A stretch of DNA of 64,000 nt from Mycolicibacterium phocaicum. Its GTDB lineage: Bacteria; Actinomycetota; Actinomycetes; Mycobacteriales; Mycobacteriaceae. Under the pieces are notes generated by a model that was not told where the DNA came from, made no database searches, and worked only from the letters and a program-made list of their open reading frames with translations. Shown here one piece after another: positions 1 through 6,755 of this stretch. Made by a program: the position numbers and the translations under genes. The stretch spans positions 2,790,001-2,854,000 of the forward strand of contig NZ_AP022616.1 in assembly GCF_010731115.1 (NCBI RefSeq). Reading direction: 5' to 3'. The number at the start of each line of letters is the position of its first letter. The stretch's first letter is position 1.

Positions 1-45
1 ATGCTGGACGCGGTGTCCCGACAAGAGTACGCGAACGCGCGATGA
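1..45 (+). CDS. 3' end of an unidentified upstream gene (partial)
   Basis: Frame 1 is open from the first base and ends at TGA 43-45 (last residues SRQEYANAR). The stop overlaps the ATG of the next small gene in an ATGA arrangement. The same overlap recurs between the next two small genes, so this is probably the tail of a coupled polycistron entering from the left. There is too little protein to suggest a function. Confidence 0.4.
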   Translation: MLDAVSRQEYANAR

Positions 46-248
46 CAGAGGATCGTCTTGTGCCCTCGACTGATCCGTCTCACGCCTGCCCAGAATGCGG
101 GGTTGTGCCGAGTCGGTTCATCGACGGCGATCACGAGGAAGGGTGCAGTCGTCAGCCAATCTGCCCGGAATGTGGCTGTGACCCAACGACGATGTTCCAT
201 GGCATCAACGGCTGCACCCTGGCAAGCGGCCGGGCAGCGCAGTCATGA
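42..248 (+). CDS. Small CPxCG zinc-ribbon-like protein, mobile-element cargo
   Basis: 68 aa. The sequence shows two CPECG motifs (around residues 16-20 and 41-45) plus further cysteines near residues 35 and 58, a layout expected to bind zinc. The ATG overlaps the preceding stop (ATGA), and its own TGA overlaps the ATG of the next gene in the same way, which argues that both are translated. It lies about 0.8 kb from an integrase remnant and a tRNA, so it is probably a leftover phage or integrative-element gene. No specific function can be assigned. Confidence 0.5.
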   Translation: MTEDRLVPSTDPSHACPECGVVPSRFIDGDHEEGCSRQPICPECGCDPTTMFHGINGCTLASGRAAQS

Positions 249-463
249 CTGCGTCAGGCCGCACACCGCTTCCCTATGGCGCCACCACCTGGAACCACAA
301 TGGCCGCAAGTTCGTCCAGGTCCCCGGCGACATGTACGTCTACGAGTACGACGAGAACGGTGCACTCGCACGCGTGCTTGTCGAGGACCTGCCTACGCCG
401 ACCGGCCCCAACTTCGCGCTGGAGCGCCTGGCCCAAGAGGTACGGGACGCCAATCCCGGGTGA
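245..463 (+). CDS. Small hypothetical protein, mobile-element cargo
   Basis: 72 aa, acidic, without membrane segments or a recognised domain. The motif NGRKFVQVPGDMYVYEYDENG looks like a short beta-rich fold. It is coupled by a 4-bp overlap to the CPxCG protein upstream. The gene belongs to the decayed integrated element at the left end of the window. Function unknown. Confidence 0.5.
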   Translation: MTASGRTPLPYGATTWNHNGRKFVQVPGDMYVYEYDENGALARVLVEDLPTPTGPNFALERLAQEVRDANPG

Positions 464-513
464 AACCGGGGACGTCCCGCACCATCAGCGTAACCCCAGG
501 CCTAAACCGACGG

Positions 514-690
514 CTAACCCTTAGCTGCTGAGACTGGCTTGCCCCACGAGGCCGCTTCCGGGTGACCACACCAGCACTGCCACCACCGCGACGTCGGCAC
601 GCCGGCTTCCTGCGACTGCCTGTGAACGTGCCGGCACCGGCCCTCGTGGCCTGGGTGCCCGCAATACTCGCACTGCGCCGAGCCCATCAT
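514..690 (-). CDS. Small Cys/His-rich protein (possible zinc finger)
   Basis: 58 aa from ATG 690, preceded by a purine-rich site (GAGGGGG) about 8 nt upstream. The protein carries CEYCGHPGHEGRC near its N-terminus and WQCWCGHPE later, a C-x2-C / H-x2-H / C-x-C pattern seen in short actinobacterial and mycobacteriophage proteins. It is on the opposite strand to the neighbouring small genes. The call rests only on the Cys/His pattern and the ribosome-binding site, so it may be spurious. Confidence 0.35.
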   Translation of the reverse strand: MMGSAQCEYCGHPGHEGRCRHVHRQSQEAGVPTSRWWQCWCGHPEAASWGKPVSAAKG

Positions 691-849
691 TGAAAGCCCC
701 CTCTGCGTTGGGCTACTTCCAGTGTCGCAGACGAGCCATTTAGTGCCCAGCTGCCATGAGGTGCCGCTTTGCTCCGACATCGACGTCCATGCAGAACAGC
801 ACGTGCCTCCTGAGCTCGATGCAATTCCCGGACTGTGACGGCCTCGAGT

Positions 850-1072
850 CCGCGCGGATGACAGCGCACGCTCTGCGGCATACCGCTGCGTCGCTGGCGA
901 TCAGCGCTGGAGCGAACGTGAAGGTAGTTCAGCGGATGCTGGGACATCATCGGCCGCAATGACTCTGGACATCTATGCCGACCTTTTCGACGAGGATTTG
1001 ACTGCGGTTGCCGACAAGTTAGATGAGATTGTGGGCAAAATGTCGGCACGTGGCCCCGAGAGCACTGCGTGA
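850..1072 (+). pseudogene. Truncated, frameshifted tyrosine recombinase (phage integrase) C-terminus
   Basis: One frame reads HALRHTAASLAISAGANVKVVQRMLGH, the HxLRH and LGH boxes of a tyrosine integrase. It then hits a stop at about 960. A neighbouring frame continues with AAMTLDIYADLFDEDL, the box that carries the nucleophilic Tyr, and ends at TGA 1070-1072. The break is consistent with a 1-2 base indel at about 948. Nothing upstream of about 850 resembles the N-terminal or first catalytic-Arg regions, so the gene is both truncated and frameshifted. It lies just beyond the 3' end of the tRNA-Leu gene, a typical integration site. Confidence 0.75.
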
Positions 1073-1120
1073 GGCCAGCCAACATCACTCCTACCAGCGA
1101 CAAAGCTGACAACAACCTGG

Positions 1121-1194
1121 TGCCCCCAGTCGGACTCGAACCGACACTTGGCGGATTTTAAGTCCGCTGCCTCTGCCAATTGGGCTATGGGGGC
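1121..1194 (-). tRNA. tRNA-Leu (anticodon UAA)
   Basis: A 74-nt cloverleaf on the minus strand: 7-bp acceptor GCCCCCA/TGGGGGC, a D-arm, anticodon stem GCGGA/TCCGC with loop CTTAAAA (anticodon TAA), a 5-nt variable region CAAGT, a T-arm with loop TTCGAGT and discriminator A. The anticodon reads UUA (Leu). The short variable region is unusual, because bacterial tRNA-Leu normally has a long variable arm. The 3' end faces the integrase remnant, consistent with use as an attachment site. Confidence 0.85.
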
Positions 1195-1272
1195 TTGGTG
1201 ATCAAGCGGGTATCAACCTATGACGTGCGCACCCGGCCGCCGAACTCGCCCCCGACTGCAGGCCCGAAGAAC

Positions 1273-2112
1273 CTAGAACGCCGCCCGCGCGCCGGCACTC
1301 ACCACACCGAGGACTTCGGACGCCTGCAGGGGCGGGCTGAGGAAGAATCCCTGCAGCACATCGCACCCGAAATCCCGTAACTGCGAGGCTGATTCGGCGC
1401 TCTCGATACCTTCGGCGACAATCCCGAAACCGAGCCGGTGCGCGAGGTCGATGATGGTGCGCACCACCAACGAGGCACGCTCGTCAGCCGTGACCCGCGC
1501 GATGAAGTCGTGGTCCAGCTTGATCTCGTCGACCGGCAGATCGGACAGGTAGGTGAGTGCGGAGTATCCCGTGCCGAAATCGTCGAGCGCGACGCTGATG
1601 CCGTGGTCGAGCAGGCCCGTCAGCACCGTCCGGGTGTCTTCCATGTTGTCGACGAACAGGTCTTCGGCGATCTCGACCGCGAGCGCCGAGGGCGGCAAAC
1701 CGCGGTCATCCAGCGCCTGGCACAGGTGGTCCGGCAGGTTCAAGTCGCTCAGTAGCGGCGCGAAAAGGTTAACGGCCACAGGCACTTCCGCCCCGGCGGC
1801 GTACCACCGCAGCGCATCGTCGAGCGCCATGTTGACGACCAGACCCGTCGCCTGTTCCATCAGGCCGTGCTCACGCACCAACGGCAGGAAATCGGCGGGC
1901 CGCAGTAGACCGCGGTCGAGATGGCGCCATCGCAACAACGCCTCCACCCCGACGACACCGGTCGTGTGCGCGTCGAATTTGGGCTGATAGACCAGGGATA
2001 GTTCGTCTCGGTCGATCGCCTGGCGAAGGTCCATGAGAAGTTCAGAGATGGCTTGCTCACCCCCGCCCCGCATCGAAGCACGCGACCGGCTCAGGACCGT
2101 CGCTTGAAACAA
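1273..2112 (-). CDS. EAL-domain protein (predicted cyclic-di-GMP phosphodiesterase)
   Basis: 279 aa from a TTG at 2112. An in-frame stop lies shortly upstream; internal ATGs at residues 14 and 27 are alternatives. One EAL domain fills residues ~25-270: EALLRW (signature), VNLF, AVEIAED, LDDFGTGYSALTYL, DEIKLDHDFI, VAEGIES and LQGFFLS are all present, so metal- and substrate-binding residues appear intact and hydrolysis of c-di-GMP to pGpG is expected. No GGDEF, PAS or membrane part is visible, so it is a stand-alone cytosolic EAL protein, similar in layout to M. tuberculosis Rv1357c. The next genes (sigma/YCII) are co-directional but 116 bp away, so it is probably transcribed separately. Confidence 0.85.
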   Translation of the reverse strand: MFQATVLSRSRASMRGGGEQAISELLMDLRQAIDRDELSLVYQPKFDAHTTGVVGVEALLRWRHLDRGLLRPADFLPLVREHGLMEQATGLVVNMALDDALRWYAAGAEVPVAVNLFAPLLSDLNLPDHLCQALDDRGLPPSALAVEIAEDLFVDNMEDTRTVLTGLLDHGISVALDDFGTGYSALTYLSDLPVDEIKLDHDFIARVTADERASLVVRTIIDLAHRLGFGIVAEGIESAESASQLRDFGCDVLQGFFLSPPLQASEVLGVVSAGARAAF

Positions 2113-2228
2113 TCCTGACCCAACGTCTCAAGATGGTCAATCACGACACTGGGCCGAGCGGTCTGCGACACCCGACCCCATCGGCGCTGACAAGTGCTTT
2201 GCTCCGGTTGATCGCAGCAAGTCCTGGA

Positions 2229-3467
2229 TCATTCAGCCCGGCGGAGCAGCAGCGCGCGCTCGGCGTCATTGGTGCTGAGTTCGGCGGCGCGCGTGAACGC
2301 CGCCGACGCCTCGGCCGCCCGATCCAAACGCTCCAGCAGGTCGCCGCGCACCGCATGCGGCAGCGGCGACCGCGGCAGCGGATCCGGCCCGAGCGCGTCG
2401 AGCACCGCCAGTCCCGCTTCCGCCCCGTAGGCGCGGCCGTGCGCCACCGCGCGGTTCACCTCGATGACGGGTCCCGGCGCGGCGAGTGCCAGCACGTCGT
2501 ACAGGTCCGCGATCCGCTGCCAATCGGTGTCTTCGGCCCGGATGGCGCGCGCATGACACGCCGCGATGGCGGCCTGCAAGAAGTAGGTGCCGACGGGCGC
2601 GCCCGCCTCCGCGAGCTTCTCGGCGCGGGTCAGCATCTGGAGCCCACGGCGGCGCAGCAGGTGGTCCCACCGGGCCCGGTCCTGATCATCGAGCAGTACC
2701 GGCGCGCCGTCACGGTCCACACGGGCGGGAATCCGCGACGCTTGGAGTTCGACAAGTGCTTGCAGCCCAAGCGAATCCGGGATGTCCGGCACCATCGCGG
2801 CCACCATGCGGGCCAGCCGGATCGCTTCGAAACAGAGGTCCGGGCGCGTCCAATCAGCGCCGGTGGTCGCCACATATCCCTCGTTGAAGGTGAGGTAGAT
2901 GGCGGCCAGCACATCGTCGAGGCGTGCCACGCGCTCGGCCCCCACCGGCAGCTCCATGTCGGCGCCGACGAGGGTCTTCTTCGCCCGGCTGATCCGTTGT
3001 GCCATCGTCGATTCCGGCACCAGGAAGGCACGGGCGATCTCGGCGGTACTCAGCCCTGACACCAACCTCAGCGTCAACGCCGCCCGCGACGCCGGGGCCA
3101 GCTGCGGGTGGCACGTCAGGAACATCAGTCGGAGCACGTCGTCCTCGATGAAGTCGACCTGCCCGGCGAAATCGGGCATGTCGACCTCCTCCAGGCGGTG
3201 TCCGATCTCCTCGGTCTTGCGGCGCAGCGTCTCGGCGCGACGGATGTGGTCGATCGCGCGGCGCTTCGCCGCCGTCATCAGCCACGCGGCGGGATTGGCC
3301 GGAATTCCGCGCTCGGGCCACTCCTCCAGCGCCGCAACGAGCGCGTCCTGCGCGACGTCCTCCGCGAGTTCGATATCGCGGGTCATGCGGGCCAGCGCCG
3401 CCACGAGGCGCGCCGATTCGGCACGCCAGGCGGCGGTCACTGCCTCGGTTGTGGTTACCGGGGACAA
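2229..3467 (-). CDS. ECF sigma factor, ECF42-like (sigma-70 plus C-terminal TPR-like domain)
   Basis: About 412 aa. Region 2 (~15-90) includes DIELAEDVAQDALVAALEEW and AAKRRAIDHIRR; region 4 (~125-185) includes LRLVSGLSTAEIARAF and STMAQRISRAKKTL. A long helical C-terminal extension (~190-412) looks like the TPR/DUF6596 part of this group. Upstream sits a gene for a DGPF/YCII protein, the standard partner of ECF42 sigma factors, and there is no membrane anti-sigma gene. The start is uncertain: TTG 3467 (chosen; AGGA 9 nt upstream, 13-bp overlap with the YCII gene) or GTG 3440. A start at 3527 would overlap the YCII gene far too deeply. In studied ECF42 systems the C-terminal domain is needed for activity; the signal is unknown here. 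Confidence 0.85.
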   Translation of the reverse strand: MSPVTTTEAVTAAWRAESARLVAALARMTRDIELAEDVAQDALVAALEEWPERGIPANPAAWLMTAAKRRAIDHIRRAETLRRKTEEIGHRLEEVDMPDFAGQVDFIEDDVLRLMFLTCHPQLAPASRAALTLRLVSGLSTAEIARAFLVPESTMAQRISRAKKTLVGADMELPVGAERVARLDDVLAAIYLTFNEGYVATTGADWTRPDLCFEAIRLARMVAAMVPDIPDSLGLQALVELQASRIPARVDRDGAPVLLDDQDRARWDHLLRRRGLQMLTRAEKLAEAGAPVGTYFLQAAIAACHARAIRAEDTDWQRIADLYDVLALAAPGPVIEVNRAVAHGRAYGAEAGLAVLDALGPDPLPRSPLPHAVRGDLLERLDRAAEASAAFTRAAELSTNDAERALLLRRAE

Positions 3468-3838
3468 GCACCCGGTTCCTGGTCGGGTGCGCCCTCGATC
3501 AGATGCATCTCGACCCGGCCTTCCCACTCGGGCCAGTGCTCCCGGTGCAGTTCGGTGAAGGACCGGGCACCCTCGACAGCCTCGGCGTGGTTGCGGTACT
3601 CGAGCATCGCGAACCCACCGATGATCTCCTTGCCCTCGGTGAAAGGCCCGTCGGTCGTGCTCATCTGGCCGGAGCGGACCTGGTAACCGATGCGGTTCTC
3701 ACCGTGGCCCAGACCGCCGCCGTCGAGGTAGATGCCGTCCGCGGCGTTCTTGCCGACGTAGACCTCCATCGCGTCCATCAGTGCCTGCGGCGGCGGACCC
3801 TGGTCGGGATCCATGATGACCAAACCCATGTAGCGCAT
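3455..3838 (-). CDS. YCII-related DGPF-domain protein, partner of the ECF42-like sigma factor
   Basis: 127 aa. YCII-type alpha/beta fold (MRYMGLVIMDPDQG start) with the diagnostic motif TDGPFTEGKEIIGGFAMLE at about residues 62-80 and a C-terminal EMHLIEGAPDQ. It is translated just before, and overlaps, the downstream sigma gene, so it belongs to the same transcript. DGPF proteins of this group are the usual ECF42 target and neighbour; their biochemical role is not established. Full length, with no signal peptide. Confidence 0.88.
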   Translation of the reverse strand: MRYMGLVIMDPDQGPPPQALMDAMEVYVGKNAADGIYLDGGGLGHGENRIGYQVRSGQMSTTDGPFTEGKEIIGGFAMLEYRNHAEAVEGARSFTELHREHWPEWEGRVEMHLIEGAPDQEPGACPR

Positions 3839-3941
3839 TGCCTGACCTTTCGTCGTTGTGCCAATCCTTCACACATACGTCGAACGGGTGGGGCGGATTT
3901 CGACATGGCTCGAGAAAAAGATCTCGGCGACGGGGCCTCGG

Positions 3942-4958
3942 TCAGGCCACGGGGACGACGGCCTGGCGCGCCGGCTCGCTGCGGTAGCGCGACGCCGGGC
4001 CGTCGATCCGGAAGATCCGCCACAACACCTTGGCAACGGGGTTCATCAGGCCGGTGTCCTCGGCGAGCATGCGCACATCACCGTAGAACTCGCGCAGCAT
4101 CGTCCTGGATTCGGGCGCCCGCCAGAAGATCTCTTTCTTCACCGACTTGGGGATGTCGAACTGACGCCAGAAGACGCGCGGCGGCTTGGCGATGAGCGAG
4201 GCTGCCACACGGAAGCCCAGCGGGTAGAACAGCGACAGCACGAAGCGGTTGAACGGCCGCATCTCCGGGATGCGCCGGCGCAGGAACTCGTGGGCGAACG
4301 AGATGTGTCGCGCTTCCTCGGCGACATGGATCGCCATCACGCGCTCCATGATCGGATGGATCGAACTGCCTTCGCGCAGAATGGATTTCTGCATGTGGTC
4401 GATGGGCTCCTCGCCGCACAGCACCATCATGAAGAAGAATGCCGGCGTCGGGCTGGCGAACAGCGGGAAGGCCCAGTTGAGCCATTTGATCCAGCGCGGC
4501 AGACCCGGGACGTCCACACCGACGTGGTTCACCATCTCCTGGAACATCAGGGTGTGGTTGCCCTCTTCGATCGCCTCGTGCAGGCAATACCGGTACTCGG
4601 GGCTGCCGTTGGGCACCCAGAACGTGTAGCTGAGGAGCCCGCGGATCAGCATGCTCTCGAACTGCTGGCCGGCCTTGGCCACGTTCGCCTGGCGCCACAT
4701 GCCGATCGCGATCTGCTTCTCCAGCGGCTGCGCCTGGTACCACGCACTCATACCGATCGGGTCACTCTTGGCCAGCACCCAGCGCGGGTCGTTCTCCGTC
4801 ACCCGGAATTCGGGCGAATCCCACGAAACATCCAGGTAGGGGTTGAAGTTCCGGCGCACAGAGCCCGCCGAGAGCGTCTCCAGATTCGCGCAGTAGTCGA
4901 CGTCGTCGCGTACGTCCATACCGGCGCGCCACCGGCGGATCGTCTTCGTAGCTGCCAT
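3942..4958 (-). CDS. AurF-family diiron oxygenase
   Basis: 338 aa from ATG 4958, which has GGGAGG about 8 nt upstream; a longer reading frame to 5030 lacks support. The protein has the E...ExxH pattern of AurF/ferritin-like N-oxygenases: HEAIEEGNHTLMFQEMVNH in the middle and AIHVAEEARHISFAHEFL further on. These would supply Glu and His ligands for two irons. The family includes the p-aminobenzoate N-oxygenase AurF, but the substrate here cannot be inferred. A perfect dyad at 5002-5018 lies 44-60 bp upstream, suggesting local regulation. The gene is followed after 100 bp by the YCII gene, which probably has its own promoter. Confidence 0.8.
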   Translation of the reverse strand: MAATKTIRRWRAGMDVRDDVDYCANLETLSAGSVRRNFNPYLDVSWDSPEFRVTENDPRWVLAKSDPIGMSAWYQAQPLEKQIAIGMWRQANVAKAGQQFESMLIRGLLSYTFWVPNGSPEYRYCLHEAIEEGNHTLMFQEMVNHVGVDVPGLPRWIKWLNWAFPLFASPTPAFFFMMVLCGEEPIDHMQKSILREGSSIHPIMERVMAIHVAEEARHISFAHEFLRRRIPEMRPFNRFVLSLFYPLGFRVAASLIAKPPRVFWRQFDIPKSVKKEIFWRAPESRTMLREFYGDVRMLAEDTGLMNPVAKVLWRIFRIDGPASRYRSEPARQAVVPVA

Positions 4959-5001
4959 GACATCAACCTCCCACGCGGGCACCGTTGCCCACCCAGTTAT
5001 A

Positions 5002-5018
5002 TGGGACCTCCGGTCCCA
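5002..5018. promoter_or_regulatory. Palindrome TGGGACC-TCC-GGTCCCA, candidate operator
   Basis: A perfect 7-bp inverted repeat around a 3-bp centre, extended by further symmetric bases (4999-5000 with 5020-5021). It lies between the AurF-like gene start (4958) and the end of the gene at 5027. GGGAC...GTCCC resembles the half-sites of the mycobacterial DosR box, but the half-sites are one base further apart than in that box, so a TetR-like operator is equally possible. Confidence 0.5.
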
Positions 5019-5026
5019 CATGATTG

Positions 5027-5404
5027 TCAAGGGTCGAGGATGCCGAGATGCTGTCGGACCGTGCCGGTCTGGACGACGTGCCAGCCCAGGCGCGTCAAAC
5101 CGACGTCGAAGCTGGAGTGGCTCGACGGGACCAGGACCCGCAGCAGCAGGCCCGAGCGTTCGAGCAACTGCATGGCCTCCGCGACGGCGCGCAGGTCGGG
5201 GTTCTGGAACACATCACCGCGGGTGGAGACGCCCGCGGAGAACATGCCACGGGGAGCGCGGGCGCCGGTCCGGAGCCATGACACGACGTCCGCCATCGCC
5301 GCCCGCTCGCTGTCGAACGACGACTGCCCGAACATCGGCAGTATCGCCGCGGCCAGGTCCGCAACGGGCGCGGCGATCCACCACGGCTGATCGCTGCTCG
5401 TCAT
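5027..5404 (-). CDS. Hypothetical protein, 125 aa
   Basis: A soluble 125-aa protein (MTSSDQPWWIAAPVADLAAA start). It is rich in Leu/Arg with alternating helical stretches and a C-terminal half (LLERSGLLLRVLVPSSHSSF) that could be a winged-helix or small alpha/beta fold. There is no signal peptide or metal motif. Its codon usage matches its neighbours and it fills the space between the CoA-transferase and the palindrome, so it is likely real. Function unknown. Confidence 0.6.
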   Translation of the reverse strand: MTSSDQPWWIAAPVADLAAAILPMFGQSSFDSERAAMADVVSWLRTGARAPRGMFSAGVSTRGDVFQNPDLRAVAEAMQLLERSGLLLRVLVPSSHSSFDVGLTRLGWHVVQTGTVRQHLGILDP

Positions 5405-5428
5405 GGCGGCAGTGAATCACGAATTGCG

Positions 5429-6748
5429 CTAGCCGACCGGCGAACGCCCTTTCGCGGCGCGTAGGGCCGCCGCCAGCAGGGCGTCCCGGAACTGCGGGTG
5501 CGCGATTGCCGCCAGCGCCTCACCGCGCTCGCGGACGGTCCTGCCCTCCAGTTCCGCGGCCCCGTATTCGGTGACGATGACGTCGACCTGCTGCCGCGGC
5601 GTGGTGATCACCGCGCCGGGCCCGAACCACGGCACGATCCGCGACCGCAACTCGCCGTCCTTGACGAAAGTCGACGGCAGACAGATGAGCGAACGGTCCG
5701 ACAACTCCAGCCCGGCGCCGGCCACGAAGTCCTCGGCGCCGCCGATCCCGCTGAACTGTCCCCCGTCGATGGTGTCGGCGATGACCTGTCCTTGAATGTC
5801 CACTGCGAGTGCACCATTGATGGAGACCATGTCCGTGTTCGCGGCGATCACCTCCGGCGAGTTGACGATGTCGACGGGCAGGAACGCGACATCACGGTTG
5901 CCGTCGAGCCACGTATAGAGCTCCTGCGACCCGAACGCGAACGTCGTGACGCTGACGCCGTCGTACTGCCCCTTACCGGTGTTCGTGATCTTGCCCGCGC
6001 GATGCAGATGCATGCAGCCGTCGGTGAACATCTCGGTGTGCAGGCCGTACCCGCTGCCGTCGCCCTCGGCCAGCAAGGTGGCAATCTGGTTGGGAATTGC
6101 GCCGATTCCGGTCTGCAGCGTCGCGCCCGAACCGATGAAGCCGACGGCGTGCCGAGCGATCGACCGCTCGACCTCGGTCGGTGGCACGTCACCGCCGGGC
6201 AGGGCCAGCGGCGCATCGGTCGAGCGCACGAGGATGTCGATCTCGTCGACGTGCAGTGCGTGACGGCGCGAGCCGTATCCGAAAGTCCTTGGGTAGGAGT
6301 CGGATACCTCGACCATGAGGAGTCGCTGCGGGTCTGCCCCGGCCCGGCGCAATTCGGTGACCGTCCCGCCGGCATGCAGCGACAGCGAACACCACCCGTC
6401 GGCATCAGGCGGGGTGGCGACGGTCGTCATCACCCGCGGCGCCTGACGCTCCAACAGTGGCGCGAACCGGCGGAAGTCCGCGGCGGCGAACTCGATGTCG
6501 GCGCCCATGTCCCGCAACGCCCGTTCGACCGGCCCGAAGAAACCGGAGACGTAGTGCACGCCCGGGCGCGAAAACAGTTCGGTACCAACAGCCAACAGCG
6601 CCCCGAACACCCGCAGATTCGACCAGTCCTGGCGCGCGCCGAGCGCCCTCAGTATCGCCGGCGGCTGGCCGGGGCCGAGGGTGATGCCCAGCGTGTCGAC
6701 AGCCCCCAACCGGGCAGCGGCCTGCTCGGCGCTGAGTTCGGTCGGCAT
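5429..6748 (-). CDS. Acetyl-CoA hydrolase/transferase family (CoA-transferase)
   Basis: 439 aa. Family I CoA-transferase of the acetyl-CoA hydrolase / 4-hydroxybutyrate CoA-transferase type. The N-terminal half has LGITLGPGQPPAILRAL. The C-terminal half contains IGAIPNQIATLL followed by YGLHTEMFTDGCMHL, where the Glu of HTEMF is expected to be the catalytic residue forming the glutamyl-CoA thioester. The C-terminal VTEYGAAELEGRTVRER is also typical. It lies 7 bp downstream of an acyl-CoA synthetase gene in the same direction, so the two form an operon for activating or exchanging CoA on a carboxylic acid. The acid itself is unknown. Confidence 0.85.
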   Translation of the reverse strand: MPTELSAEQAAARLGAVDTLGITLGPGQPPAILRALGARQDWSNLRVFGALLAVGTELFSRPGVHYVSGFFGPVERALRDMGADIEFAAADFRRFAPLLERQAPRVMTTVATPPDADGWCSLSLHAGGTVTELRRAGADPQRLLMVEVSDSYPRTFGYGSRRHALHVDEIDILVRSTDAPLALPGGDVPPTEVERSIARHAVGFIGSGATLQTGIGAIPNQIATLLAEGDGSGYGLHTEMFTDGCMHLHRAGKITNTGKGQYDGVSVTTFAFGSQELYTWLDGNRDVAFLPVDIVNSPEVIAANTDMVSINGALAVDIQGQVIADTIDGGQFSGIGGAEDFVAGAGLELSDRSLICLPSTFVKDGELRSRIVPWFGPGAVITTPRQQVDVIVTEYGAAELEGRTVRERGEALAAIAHPQFRDALLAAALRAAKGRSPVG

Positions 6749-6755
6749 CGCCGCC

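Noticed and set aside
5002..5018. Bona fide DosR box
   Set aside because: Half-site spacing is one base too long compared with the consensus; kept only as DosR-like.
3842..5390. Plus-strand frame of ~510 codons over the AurF-like gene
   Set aside because: Antisense shadow without domains; the minus-strand diiron motifs and ribosome-binding site are convincing.
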